A DNA stretch of 64,000 bases from Paenibacillus turicensis (GCF_017873435.1 NZ_JAGGKG010000018.1:1-64000), one strand, 5' to 3'; shown: positions 46,484 through 55,603, numbered from the stretch's first letter. Translations and numbers: made by a program. The notes: a model not told the origin generated them from the sequence alone.

Positions 46484-48136
46484 TTAAGTTAAATTTCTTC
46501 TTTTTATAATACGTTCGACAAATAGCGTCGCTGCCTCTAATTGTTTTTCTAAAGACAAGGGCGCATAGATCATCCACCAATCCCAATCCAGAAAAGCATA
46601 TTGTTCTCTTGAGATCGCTTCGTGATCTCGCCAGGCAGGGATATTTTTCTTGAAATCGACAATCTCTTCAATGTCCTTTTCATTCCGAACAACAAAAAAT
46701 ATATAATCTGCCTCAAATAATAATAGTTCGTCTGGTTCAAATGATAACCAAGTGAACTCAGTGCCTATCGGATGTTCAGCCATGGCATCCCTAACAAGCT
46801 TGGGCGGCTTTAATAACAAGGAGCGATAAAAGACATGTCCAATATTTCTAGCTCCATACATACGCCAGCCACGCTCATGTCGGACACATAACGCAACAGT
46901 GAGGTCACCGATGGAATTAATCCTTCTCCTTGCTGCCTTTTCTTGATTAGTAAAGTCTTCCCGCCACGATTTTGCCTCTTCTTCCCTTCCTAACAGTGTT
47001 GCCAATCGCCATTGCAAACCATACACATCCATCTCACGCCATGGATAAGTCACTATTGGAACGACATCCCCGATATAGCTACGAGCCTTTTCTGCCACAT
47101 TGTTTTTACAAACAACAAGATCAGGTGTATGCTCCACAAAGACATTTTGACTGATCTCCCAAGCCTCCTTACCATGATAAGGCAAAGGCAAGGCTTTAAT
47201 CGTTGCCTGCATCGAAGCAGTCACTTGACCCGCAATGGGTACAATCTTTAATGCAAGGAGATGCTCTGTGTAAGGGAAGGATAAACTAATTATAGTCGGA
47301 TGCTTAAGACGTACATGATACTGAGAAGGTGCAACTCCATTTAACTCTTTAAATCGTCGACTGAAATAAAACTCATCCCGATAACCAACAAGACGAGCTA
47401 CTTCTCTAATAGTGCTATATTCTGAGCCAAGTAAAATCTCCTTGGCCCGATTCATACGAATACTACTTAAATATTGTAACGGTGTTTTGCCTGTATATTG
47501 CTTGAAGCGTTGCGAAAAATATGAGGCCTGCATCCCTGCCCGTGCCGCTAATTCCTCCATTGTAATATCTTCTTTATAATGACTTTTCATGTATATAAGT
47601 AATTCCGTCATAAACTGATTAACATTTTGTCTTTCCTGACTGTCTTGTCCAGCTAATAATAGTTCTAAAATATATAGCATCTGACTTCTTATTTTAAGTT
47701 TGTTAGCCTGCTCTTGATTAGCTATTGTATAAAGCCGTAATACAGCACGCTGTAAAGCACCCGCATGACCTGCCAACCTTCCTTGATAGGGAAAATCAGT
47801 CTTCCGTTCAAATATTTTGCGTGTATGACTGTACTCTACCAGACTGTATAATTGAAATTGCAGCTCAAATAGCTCTACAGGAAAAGAAGTTGGAGGCAGG
47901 ATGAACTCCAACTTCGTATTAGGCAACAGTAAATAAGCACAAGGAGCGCTTATTGAAACTGATTTACCATTGACAATAATTTCAGTCCTACCTTGAACAA
48001 GTAATAATAAGGTAAACTGCTCCAAGCTGTGAGGTGCTTTAACGATATCTTCAGGTGGGTAAGTATCATACATTTTAATATGGACAAGCTCTGGTAGCCA
48101 CTGGCACTCCGTTTCCTCAGCTCTTTTATTGCTCAT
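46484..48136 (-). CDS. Btr-like AraC-family regulator with siderophore-binding domain
   Basis: The 550-residue protein has an N-terminal cupin-like segment (about 1-160), a double AraC helix-turn-helix (about 170-275; MEELAARAGMQASYFSQRF and IREVARLVGYRDEFYFSRR), and a C-terminal FecB-type binding domain (about 280-545; HTPDLVVCKNNVAEKARSY). There is no signal peptide, so the binding domain is cytoplasmic. B. subtilis Btr has this architecture and activates feuABC when it binds bacillibactin. Here the gene sits directly upstream of the uptake operon, which supports the same logic. Confidence 0.9.
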   Translation of the reverse strand: MSNKRAEETECQWLPELVHIKMYDTYPPEDIVKAPHSLEQFTLLLLVQGRTEIIVNGKSVSISAPCAYLLLPNTKLEFILPPTSFPVELFELQFQLYSLVEYSHTRKIFERKTDFPYQGRLAGHAGALQRAVLRLYTIANQEQANKLKIRSQMLYILELLLAGQDSQERQNVNQFMTELLIYMKSHYKEDITMEELAARAGMQASYFSQRFKQYTGKTPLQYLSSIRMNRAKEILLGSEYSTIREVARLVGYRDEFYFSRRFKELNGVAPSQYHVRLKHPTIISLSFPYTEHLLALKIVPIAGQVTASMQATIKALPLPYHGKEAWEISQNVFVEHTPDLVVCKNNVAEKARSYIGDVVPIVTYPWREMDVYGLQWRLATLLGREEEAKSWREDFTNQEKAARRRINSIGDLTVALCVRHERGWRMYGARNIGHVFYRSLLLKPPKLVRDAMAEHPIGTEFTWLSFEPDELLLFEADYIFFVVRNEKDIEEIVDFKKNIPAWRDHEAISREQYAFLDWDWWMIYAPLSLEKQLEAATLFVERIIKRRNLT

Positions 48137-48165
48137 GATGTCTCCCCCATATTTTAAAAATCATT

Positions 48166-49584
48166 TTATTTTGCTCCTTTAATTGCTGCAAGTGGCGAAC
48201 ATTTAGCCACAACACTGGCAAGCGATGCTCCAGTCACACTATTAATAATATCATCTACATTTTTATACGCTTGTGGGGACTCGTCCAGAATCGACTCCAA
48301 GGAGTTCTGATTGACAACAATTTCGTCCTCCTGCCCTACTCTTAGCGCACTTGCAAACTCGTCTACCGTAACTAATCGCTTCGTAGCTGAACGCGAGCGT
48401 ACACGGCCTGCGCCATGGCAAATGGAATAATAATTGTCCACACCACTTGGCTGACCCACCATAATATATGAGGCTGTGCCCATTGATCCTGGGATAAGTG
48501 CAGGATGCCCCGTGCCTACATAAGGCTTAGGATTGCCTTCATGTCCAGCAGGTAAGGCACGCGTAGCCCCTTTGCGGTGAACAAATACCTCTCCGTATTG
48601 CTCATGATGTTCCTCTAGAGCATAATTATGCATTAAGTCATAAAGGGTAGCAAACTTTGTTTTGGGGCCAAATATATCTAAAAAGGCTTCACGGATGGCA
48701 TAAGCGATTAAATGTCTGTTTACGATGGCATAGTTTAAGGCCGAATACATTTGGTTGACATACTTTTGTGCTTCGGGCTCCTCCATCGGGGCAAACACTA
48801 AACGTGGATCACTTGTCCCTAAGCCAAGACGCTGCATGGCCTTCTGAACCTGAGTAAGTCCTACCTGACTTACATATCCTCCCCAAGCTCTGGAGCCTGA
48901 ATGGATCATGACCACGACTTGACCGTCAAATAACCCCCATTTTTCGGCGATCTCACGTTGCTCTGGTGCGATTTCTATCGCTTGGATTTCAGCAAAGTGG
49001 TTTCCTCCTCCAAGTGTGCCAAGCTGACGATGTGCACGATGCCATGTCATATCCTCAATATCACCCAGCACATCCTCGTCAAAAGCATATTTACTGCTCT
49101 CAACATGACTTAATGAGGTTGCTTTTTTAGGCGTATAGCCATCAGGAACATATTTAGACGGAAGACCATGCAAACCTTTTTTAACAATATGCTCTAAGCG
49201 AATATCACTAAAATGTCCACGCTGATGTGCCTCCATCGGTAAAAACTGTTCAATTCTACGAACAAGCTTGCGGCGAAGTCTAATGTCCTGTACATCCTCT
49301 TTATGGAGATTGGTCAAATGAACTCTCATGCCACAACCAATGTCACTCCCAACAATTGACGGAGATACAACCCCATTATCCATGCTCCAAGCGGCTGTAG
49401 TCCCAATACAGGTGCCAACTCCTACATGCACATCAGGGGTGTAGCTCATATGTTGGATATTAGGGATCTGCAAATTGTTATTTGCCATCTCTAACACTTT
49501 GTAATCCAGTGTATTAAACATTTCTTCATTCATATATACTTTTAATTTTCCGGCAGGTAATTGTACCTCGTGAATGTAACTCAT
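48166..49584 (-). CDS. rtcB: RtcB-family RNA ligase
   Basis: RtcB is the GTP/Mn-dependent ligase that joins 2',3'-cyclic phosphate or 3'-phosphate to 5'-OH RNA ends. The 472-residue protein has the metal and guanylylation residues: TPDVHVGVGTCIGT, VGSDIGCGMR with the metal Cys, GTLGGGNHFAE, VVMIHSGSRAWG and the histidine-guanylylation motif SICHGAGRVRSR. No archease gene is adjacent. It lies 29 bp upstream of the AraC gene on the same strand. The physiological substrate in Firmicutes is unknown; RNA repair is likely. Confidence 0.92.
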   Translation of the reverse strand: MSYIHEVQLPAGKLKVYMNEEMFNTLDYKVLEMANNNLQIPNIQHMSYTPDVHVGVGTCIGTTAAWSMDNGVVSPSIVGSDIGCGMRVHLTNLHKEDVQDIRLRRKLVRRIEQFLPMEAHQRGHFSDIRLEHIVKKGLHGLPSKYVPDGYTPKKATSLSHVESSKYAFDEDVLGDIEDMTWHRAHRQLGTLGGGNHFAEIQAIEIAPEQREIAEKWGLFDGQVVVMIHSGSRAWGGYVSQVGLTQVQKAMQRLGLGTSDPRLVFAPMEEPEAQKYVNQMYSALNYAIVNRHLIAYAIREAFLDIFGPKTKFATLYDLMHNYALEEHHEQYGEVFVHRKGATRALPAGHEGNPKPYVGTGHPALIPGSMGTASYIMVGQPSGVDNYYSICHGAGRVRSRSATKRLVTVDEFASALRVGQEDEIVVNQNSLESILDESPQAYKNVDDIINSVTGASLASVVAKCSPLAAIKGAK

Positions 49585-49607
49585 AAATTTTTTATTTCCC
49601 TTCTAGT

Positions 49608-49670
49608 GCTCAAACCAAAATTAGGGGTCTTACTTTGCTTACTTAGCAACACCTAATTTTTAGATTGAGC
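49608..49670. repeat. Imperfect inverted repeat upstream of rtcB
   Basis: GCTCAAACCAAAATTAGG (49608-49625) pairs with CCTAATTTTTAGATTGAGC (49652-49670) across a 26-nt centre. The outer sequence TTGAGCCACCATT also borders repeat copy C near 11023, so the two may share a terminal module. It lies in the 5' leader of rtcB. Confidence 0.5.
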
Positions 49671-49752
49671 CACCATTTATATTTTTATTTTCTTATAGGT
49701 AAGATCTGTCATGTAGGGTCTGATAAGACATGTCGTATATGGACGCAAAAAA

Positions 49753-49774
49753 GCCATGGAAAAGGCTCCATGGC
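49753..49774 (-). terminator. Terminator upstream of rtcB
   Basis: GCCATGGA (49753-49760) pairs with TCCATGGC (49767-49774), and the minus strand continues with TTTTTT. It closes the small transcription unit below and any murI read-through. Confidence 0.85.
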
Positions 49775-49840
49775 GATATATTCTGATATTAAATTACACC
49801 CATTAAAAAGATATAACAAATAATGGAACTACATTTAGTA

Positions 49841-49918
49841 TTATGTCGTACGTATCAGACCCATGAGAACGGTGCTTACATATTCAGTTAGATTGTATAA
49901 TTTCGTATTGTTTGTCAT
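49841..49918 (-). CDS. Candidate micro-ORF (25 codons) with its own promoter
   Basis: From 49918 the minus strand reads ATG followed by 24 codons, giving MTNNTKLYNLTEYVSTVLMG then LIRTT and stop. AGAGGAGG lies 11 nt upstream; an in-frame ATG at 49927 is too close to it. The peptide has an amphipathic, Leu/Val-rich second half. A sigma-A-like promoter and a terminator frame the ORF, so a transcript is plausible. It is not a known family to me; a signal peptide or small toxin is possible, and it may instead be a non-coding RNA. Confidence 0.4.
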   Translation of the reverse strand: MTNNTKLYNLTEYVSTVLMGLIRTT

Positions 49919-49929
49919 GATTCTCATGG
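49861..49929 (-). promoter_or_regulatory. Hairpin that could hide the micro-ORF start region
   Basis: CCATGAGAA (49861-49869) is a perfect 9-bp inverse of TTCTCATGG (49921-49929), 51 nt apart. In the RNA the 5' arm covers the region between Shine-Dalgarno and start codon and the 3' arm covers codons near the end of the ORF. Pairing could control translation. Confidence 0.4.
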
Positions 49930-49953
49930 CCTCCTCTGTTATAATTTAGAAAT

Positions 49954-49983
49954 ATAATACCTAATTTTTCTACATGCTGTCAA
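49954..49983 (-). promoter_or_regulatory. Sigma-A-like promoter of the micro-ORF unit
   Basis: TTGACA (minus strand 49978-49983) and TATTAT (49954-49959) are 18 bp apart. The -35 is a consensus match. The site lies downstream of the murI stop, so it marks a separate unit. Confidence 0.6.
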
Positions 49984-50018
49984 TCCTTTTAAAGGGAGTA
50001 AACAACTATAATCAATTT

Positions 50019-50783
50019 TTATAATAACCTTTTCCACGCGGAATGCATCTTTTGGATATATTCAGGATCGTTGTTCGTACACATTAAAGAAACGGTTCCC
50101 TTATGCTCTGATACGTGCGACTCAGGGTGTCCTAATACTTCACTTAAACGGTGAACAGTTCCCGCGTTTCCATCAATAATTTTTATATGTGCAGGGATAA
50201 CTTGACTTAAAATATCACGGTAATAAGAGTAATGCGTACACCCTAATACAATCGTTCCATATTGATTTAAATCATATCCTGCAAGTTTATTGTTAAAGTA
50301 TTGCTTCATTTCGTCTTCATCAAACACTAAGCTTTCACAATAATGAACTAGCTCTGGTAATGGCATTGAATCGACTAAGGACTCATCATCAATCCTTGAT
50401 ACAAGCATATGATATTTCGGTTGTTTAAGTGTAAGTGGTGTTCCAAATACAAGTACTCTTAACCCTGCACGCCGACTCATTTCAAGCGCTGGCTTTACTG
50501 CAGGCTCCATTCCAATCACAGGAAAATGATATTGTTCCCTTAGTTCCTTAATTGCAATGCTAGTCGCCGTGTTACAAGCCACCACAAGGGCTTCAATCCC
50601 CTGCTCTGCTAAAATGGAGGTTGCATCAAGAACATATTTTTTAACATCCTCCGCTTGTTTTGTACCATAAGGAACATGTAACGTGTCCGCAATATATATA
50701 TAGTCCTGATGAGGCATCGCCTTGTAAGTCTCCGCTAATACCGTTAAACCTCCCAGCCCTGAATCAAAAAAACCGATCGACAT
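50019..50783 (-). CDS. murI: Glutamate racemase
   Basis: MurI converts L- to D-glutamate for peptidoglycan. The 254-residue protein has IGFFDSGLGGLTVL, IADTLHVPYG, the first catalytic Cys in VVACNTAT (about 72) and the second in VLGCTHY (about 184). The segment after the second Cys reads SYYRD where most racemases have PLL. In Bacillus the homologues are RacE and YrpC. GGGAGT about 10 nt upstream sets the start at 50783. Confidence 0.93.
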   Translation of the reverse strand: MSIGFFDSGLGGLTVLAETYKAMPHQDYIYIADTLHVPYGTKQAEDVKKYVLDATSILAEQGIEALVVACNTATSIAIKELREQYHFPVIGMEPAVKPALEMSRRAGLRVLVFGTPLTLKQPKYHMLVSRIDDESLVDSMPLPELVHYCESLVFDEDEMKQYFNNKLAGYDLNQYGTIVLGCTHYSYYRDILSQVIPAHIKIIDGNAGTVHRLSEVLGHPESHVSEHKGTVSLMCTNNDPEYIQKMHSAWKRLL

Positions 50784-50890
50784 AATACGTTTACTCCCAA
50801 CATCATAAATTAATACTAACCAATCCATTAAACATTATAATTACAGCATAACGCGACATATTGCCATGTGGCAAGTATCCCTAGCACTGA

Positions 50891-51568
50891 TTAGCGCATT
50901 TTAGCGGCTTTCAAGAATTGCAATAAAATCTCCTCCTGATATTGCACCCGCTGATGGAAAGATAAGCTCCAGCAGGTCTCTACGGTCACCGATGCAGCAT
51001 TAAAGCTATGAACCATTGCCATGCGCGAGGAACCTCCTAGTGGCTTAACCTTTAAATTAAAGTGATGGGCTTTAGTAGGTATCGTATGATTTAGACGCGA
51101 AATTATTTTTTTTGCACTCCCCGTCGCCTTGTTCCCTTTATTCACGATTAACGTTTGCCCTAAATATTTTGCATTTAATTGTGATAACCCATTTGCTTCA
51201 TGGAGATCAAGATACCACGAGGGCTTATATTTTCGAGCTAATGCCATCCAATCCTTAGCGATCGGGTGAGTAGCAAAACCACTAGCATAACGCGGAAAGG
51301 TACGATTTAGATCTGGAACACCTCTAATTCGTTTTGAATAGGCCTTATTATTCATAATTGGGGTAATAATCAAAGTACCCTGACGAAGACCCCATTTTCC
51401 TGTTTTTAATTTTGCGATCAAGTTTTGGGCTGCCCGTATGCTAGCCGTTTCATTCCCATGTATGCCTGACGCAATCATCATTACAGGCCCTGGTTGTGTG
51501 CTACGAAATATAGTATAAGGTGTGCGATACGAGGTTTCAGGTGCTAATATTCCTTTTGTTATTTCCAT
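50891..51568 (-). CDS. Succinylglutamate desuccinylase/aspartoacylase-like zinc hydrolase
   Basis: The 225-residue protein is of the M14-like AstE/AspA superfamily. The zinc motif GIHGNETA is near residue 34, PDLNRTFP contains the substrate-binding Arg, and WYLDLHEA supplies the third zinc His. A catalytic Glu is expected in SVTVETCWS. The substrate is unknown. The GGAGG 11 nt before 51568 supports this start; a longer frame starting with TTG would run into the terminator of the preceding gene. Confidence 0.8.
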   Translation of the reverse strand: MEITKGILAPETSYRTPYTIFRSTQPGPVMMIASGIHGNETASIRAAQNLIAKLKTGKWGLRQGTLIITPIMNNKAYSKRIRGVPDLNRTFPRYASGFATHPIAKDWMALARKYKPSWYLDLHEANGLSQLNAKYLGQTLIVNKGNKATGSAKKIISRLNHTIPTKAHHFNLKVKPLGGSSRMAMVHSFNAASVTVETCWSLSFHQRVQYQEEILLQFLKAAKMR

Positions 51569-51649
51569 ACCTACGGTCGCCTCCTTTTTCCTATTATTGT
51601 ATGCAAGTGGAGGTAGTGTGCATAACGTTATCAGTCCCGAAATTATAAA

Positions 51650-51690
51650 AAGAGCCTTCTCCCTATGGCAGAATAGGAAAGAAAGCTCTT
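51650..51690 (-). terminator. Terminator of the aldo/keto reductase gene
   Basis: AAGAGCCTTCTCCCTAT (51650-51666) pairs with ATAGGAAAGAAAGCTCTT (51673-51690) with small bulges. The minus strand continues with TTTTTAT. Confidence 0.85.
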
Positions 51691-51702
51691 GTGGTATCAA
51701 GG

Positions 51703-52638
51703 TTATGCAGGAAAAAACTGATCTATTTTTGAAATTTCATCCGCAGTTAATTGGACATCGATTGTTTTTAAATTCGAGAGAACCTGATTAGAATTTTTAG
51801 CACCAGGGATAATCGCAGGAATTGCTTCTCTTGTTAAATACCATGCTAATACGATATGACTAATTTCCACGCCTTTCGCTTCTGCGATTGGTCTGAGTAG
51901 CTCAATTTTTTCTAATGTAGAACTATATTCTTCTTCCTTAATAAATCGAAGCACTCTACGTAAATCCTTCTTGTCAGCATCCCGTGTATATTTCCCCGTC
52001 AACAGGCCCGATGCCAGAGGGAAATAAGGAATAAATGAAATGTGTTGCTCCATTAGATAAGGGAATAATTGTTGCTCCGCGGAGCGATTTAGTAGGTTGT
52101 ATTCGCCTTGGAATACATCTACATCACCATGGAGATTAGCTTGCTTTAGCTGCTCCAGTGAGAAATTTGAAACGCCAATTGCACGAATTTTACCTTCATC
52201 CTTTAACCGTTTTAAAGCCCCGATCGCTTCATCTTTAGGTGTAGCTTCATCAGGAAAATGAATATAAAACAAATCGATATAGTCTGTCTGTAGGCGCTCT
52301 AAGCTCCCATGAACAGATTCAGTTAAATACTCAGGGGAGTTATCCATGACGATATCTTGTCCAACAATTTTATGTGCCCCTTTGGTAGCAATGATGACAT
52401 CCTCACGTTTTCCCCGTTCAGAAATTACCTCACCAATCAATCTCTCAGAATGACCTGGACCATATATAAAGGCAGTATCGATAAAGTTAATTCCTGAATC
52501 TAAAGCGGTATGGATCAACTGCTTCCCTGCTGCTTCATCCAAATTACCGTATAAATTATGTCCACCTACCGCATTTGCCCCTACACCAATCGGGTGCACC
52601 AACAAATCAGATTTACCTAATCGTTTGAATTCAGTCAT
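51703..52638 (-). CDS. Aldo/keto reductase
   Basis: The 311-residue TIM-barrel NADPH oxidoreductase has the catalytic tetrad: Asp and Tyr in [15 protein letters not shown], Lys in VIIATKGA and His in DLFYIHFPD. The cofactor-binding [18 protein letters not shown] region is near the C-terminus. Substrate specificity cannot be read. AGGAG 9 nt before 52638 sets the start. Confidence 0.93.
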   Translation of the reverse strand: MTEFKRLGKSDLLVHPIGVGANAVGGHNLYGNLDEAAGKQLIHTALDSGINFIDTAFIYGPGHSERLIGEVISERGKREDVIIATKGAHKIVGQDIVMDNSPEYLTESVHGSLERLQTDYIDLFYIHFPDEATPKDEAIGALKRLKDEGKIRAIGVSNFSLEQLKQANLHGDVDVFQGEYNLLNRSAEQQLFPYLMEQHISFIPYFPLASGLLTGKYTRDADKKDLRRVLRFIKEEEYSSTLEKIELLRPIAEAKGVEISHIVLAWYLTREAIPAIIPGAKNSNQVLSNLKTIDVQLTADEISKIDQFFPA

Positions 52639-52913
52639 CCTTAACAACTCCTATTCATCCGTAAATTTTTTGGAAAAGATTCATACAAAATAATGACCCA
52701 AAATAGCTTTGTTATACTTTACACAAAGAAGAGTAAACCTATCGAAATTATATCATAAAACTGGAATAAAAAAACTTAGCATATAATAGACAAAAGAATA
52801 ACTCTATGGCAAGATATGAATGCGCACAAACAAAATCAAATTAAACACAATCATGAAAGTTAAAACACAAGACGAAATAAACACAAGATAAACTAAATTA
52901 ACGAGGTAGAAAA

Positions 52914-53651
52914 ATGATTAAAAAAGTATTTACATTCAAATGGTGGAAGGTATTCCTTCTACTCCTATTACTGCTCGTCATCGGTGGAGCAATCTATTTA
53001 CAGCCTTATCAGCCTGAACCCATTGCACTGCAAGCGATGCAAATGAAGCAAGAAGAGGGTATTGCCATTGAGGAGCAAAGTCATTGGATTTCATTTACAC
53101 CCATCCATCCCGTAGAGCCTGCGATAATTTTTTATCCGGGAGGTCTTGTAGACGAAAAAGCTTATGCTCCTTTTGCAAATGCCTTGGCACAGTCGGGACA
53201 TCCAACTTATATTGTAAAAATGCCGTTAGATTTAGCTGTACTTGCTGGCGATCGAGCTGAAGAAATTGTTAAAAAAGAGTCTTATCAGCAATATGTGATT
53301 GGGGGTCACTCCTTAGGAGGGGTTATGGCAGCTAGATATACGGTTTCCAATCCAGACAAAATTTCCGGCTTATTTTTTCTTGGCTCCTATGCAGATGAAA
53401 AGGGTAGTTTAGCAAATATGAAATTACCCGTCCTCTCGATTGTAGCTTCTAACGATAAGGTGCTAAACTGGACACGTTATGAAGAAAGTAAAGTTAATTT
53501 ACCTACGAATACTAAGTTTGAGCAGATCGAAGGTGGTAACCATAGTCAATTTGGTAGCTATGGCTTCCAAAAAGGGGATGGAGCTGCAACCATAAGTGGG
53601 GAACAGCAAATGAAGCAAATTGTAGATAACATTTTGCAATGGTTGCCTTAA
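52914..53651 (+). CDS. Membrane-anchored alpha/beta hydrolase
   Basis: The 245-residue protein begins with a basic stretch and a hydrophobic anchor (about 11-29), so the catalytic domain is probably outside. The hydrolase fold has IIFYPGGLVDEKAYAPF with the oxyanion loop, nucleophile Ser in GGHSLGG, an Asp in SIVASNDKVL and the His in EGGNHSQFG. This is the dienelactone-hydrolase-like Abhydrolase_5 type. The substrate is unknown. Confidence 0.85.
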   Translation: MIKKVFTFKWWKVFLLLLLLLVIGGAIYLQPYQPEPIALQAMQMKQEEGIAIEEQSHWISFTPIHPVEPAIIFYPGGLVDEKAYAPFANALAQSGHPTYIVKMPLDLAVLAGDRAEEIVKKESYQQYVIGGHSLGGVMAARYTVSNPDKISGLFFLGSYADEKGSLANMKLPVLSIVASNDKVLNWTRYEESKVNLPTNTKFEQIEGGNHSQFGSYGFQKGDGAATISGEQQMKQIVDNILQWLP

Positions 53652-53722
53652 AACAGATGACTATAAGCTAGAAGCGACTCCCTCTACAGAGATAAGTTCT
53701 TACTTAAAGTCGATTTAAATTG

Positions 53723-53742
53723 TTTAGTATATCTATACTAAA
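53723..53742. repeat. Near-perfect 20-bp palindrome
   Basis: TTTAGTATATCTATACTAAA is symmetric except at the centre. It lies between the convergent hydrolase and PAP2 genes, just before their terminator. It could be part of the hydrolase 3' hairpin set or a protein-binding site. Confidence 0.4.
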
Positions 53743-53754
53743 TAACATAATAAA

Positions 53755-53791
53755 AAGCTTGTCACAGTTCACTTGGAGCAGTGGCAAGCTT
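53755..53791. terminator. Bidirectional terminator between hydrolase and phosphatase genes
   Basis: AAGCTTGTCAC (53755-53765) pairs with GTGGCAAGCTT (53780-53790) with one wobble, with T-rich sequence on both strands. Confidence 0.8.
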
Positions 53792-53815
53792 CTTTACTGT
53801 AAAATGATTTGTTTG

Positions 53816-55603
53816 CTACTTGTTTGTTACTTTTAATTGAATACTATTAGTCGTATAAATGATGTCTACCTTTTTGCCACTAGGAACACCAGTTACTTCA
53901 ACAGATGAAAAGCTTCCTTGGCGTTTTTCAAAGGAAATCACGTTCTGTCCATTTACAGGCACCACTTTATTTGTAAAATTCAATGTAAGTTTACCTGAGA
54001 GGGCAGCATGTTGTTTAATAACAAACCGATCAGATGTGCTAGCAATATTTAATTCTAATCCTGCTTTAGCAGATTGACTGTAATTCCCTCCAATATACCA
54101 TTGTCCGCTAACCACTTCTTTTAAATTTCCAGCCGTATTGGTTACATCCCCACTTCCAAGTGCAGATTTATGATTAACAATCAATCCACCTTGTTCAAGG
54201 ACAGTTCCACCTGTATACGTATTGTTTCCATTTAGACCTAATACCCCTGTACCTTGCTTTGTAAATTTGCCTGAGCCCGAAATGTCGTTACGCCATTGAT
54301 CCTTGGCATTAAAGTTGCCTTTAGAAGCATCCATATTTACAGTTACATCATGGACAAATGCAGCAAATCCGTCCGCAGCAGCAAACAAATTAAGTCTTCC
54401 CCAGCCTTCTGGATCATCTAGTACTGGATATCCTGCGGGTAATGCTGTTGTCGCTAATACCCAGCGGCGATCTGTAGCACTTAAATAAGGTAAACGTGTC
54501 TCTAACAGCACTTCTGCACCTTTTGGAACAACAGTCGTATTGGTTACTGCGGTTTTATTTTGCTTAAAGCCGTAGGTTAAACGCTCATTAAACCATTTTT
54601 TATTTTGCTCATAATTTGTATACGCATCTGCGGAGGTTCCTTTTTGCGTCAATAGTTTACTATGCGCTTCCTCATATGCCGCGTGCTTTAATTGGGCATT
54701 TTCAGGATCTGACAAGATCGCAGCACTTAGAGCTGTTGCCATCACTCGCCCACCAATCACATCTAACGGTGAATGCATCCCTGCTACAATACGGTTGTTT
54801 CCAAGCTCAGAAGCACGTGTTAGCAATTCCTGATAGCGTTCAGGCACCGCATAAGCTAAAGCATATGCACTTAGATAAGCTGCATTTGTATGCCCACTTG
54901 GAAAACCACCATCTTTAGTTGGATCTGCATTTTGTACAGGCAACAATGTTGGAACTACGACAGAATTATTTACCCATCTAAAAGGACGTGGATAGCTGTA
55001 AAACGTTTTTGCTGGGTTGGTTGAGGAATATTTCCCTCTTAATGTGTTCACTAAGCTCACCATATTGCCAAGCTTGGAATCCACTTCGCCTGCATTGTTA
55101 CCTTCATCACTATATTTCTTCGTTGTCGCATCAGCTGCTACGTCCTGAATGGTTGTCGTTGCTTTGGCATCATTTCGATATACATCTGTATAGGCGCCTA
55201 ACCCTTCAATTACACTATAGCTTTGATTACGACGATCATCTAAATAAGCTTGCTTTTCTTCACTTGCTGTACGACGCTTCGCTTGATTATAGACCTTTAA
55301 AATGTTTAAGCCTAACACATCTTTATTTAAAATCGTCCCTGTATTCCAGCTTGTGCCTGCTTTCCATAGAGCATTAAAGCCTGATAATATCCCAATTGAA
55401 GGGTTACTCTCTATTGTTTTGTTATCGCCAGTGTTATTTTTGTATTGATCTACAAAATATCCCCATGCTGGTGCTGGTGCAATGTCCACATTTGTGGGTA
55501 GGGATTGGGCGGATACGAAGCTACTAGGGGCGGAGCCTAGCAATAAAGAGATCGATAATGTCGCTACAACAGGGATTTTTGTAAGTTTCATTTCTTTAAT
55601 CAT
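53816..55603 (-). CDS. Secreted PAP2-family acid phosphatase with autotransporter-type repeat
   Basis: The 595-residue protein has a Sec signal peptide (hydrophobic core, then SFVSAQS, cleaved near 32). The PAP2 motifs are FYSYPRPFRW, GGFPSGHTNAAYL and NNRIVAGMHSPLDVIGGR, which together form the class A nonspecific acid phosphatase/vanadium haloperoxidase site. The C-terminal 170 residues contain an autotransporter-associated beta-strand repeat (GTGVLGLNGNNTYTGGTVLE, then GGLIVNHKSALGSG), usually found in Gram-negative passenger domains. The start could also be the fifth codon (55591). Confidence 0.85.
   Translation of the reverse strand: MIKEMKLTKIPVVATLSISLLLGSAPSSFVSAQSLPTNVDIAPAPAWGYFVDQYKNNTGDNKTIESNPSIGILSGFNALWKAGTSWNTGTILNKDVLGLNILKVYNQAKRRTASEEKQAYLDDRRNQSYSVIEGLGAYTDVYRNDAKATTTIQDVAADATTKKYSDEGNNAGEVDSKLGNMVSLVNTLRGKYSSTNPAKTFYSYPRPFRWVNNSVVVPTLLPVQNADPTKDGGFPSGHTNAAYLSAYALAYAVPERYQELLTRASELGNNRIVAGMHSPLDVIGGRVMATALSAAILSDPENAQLKHAAYEEAHSKLLTQKGTSADAYTNYEQNKKWFNERLTYGFKQNKTAVTNTTVVPKGAEVLLETRLPYLSATDRRWVLATTALPAGYPVLDDPEGWGRLNLFAAADGFAAFVHDVTVNMDASKGNFNAKDQWRNDISGSGKFTKQGTGVLGLNGNNTYTGGTVLEQGGLIVNHKSALGSGDVTNTAGNLKEVVSGQWYIGGNYSQSAKAGLELNIASTSDRFVIKQHAALSGKLTLNFTNKVVPVNGQNVISFEKRQGSFSSVEVTGVPSGKKVDIIYTTNSIQLKVTNK

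Noticed and set aside
51569-51700. A signal-peptide extension of the M14-like hydrolase
   Set aside because: It would begin with a TTG inside the aldo/keto reductase terminator and lacks a ribosome site; GGAGG points to 51568.
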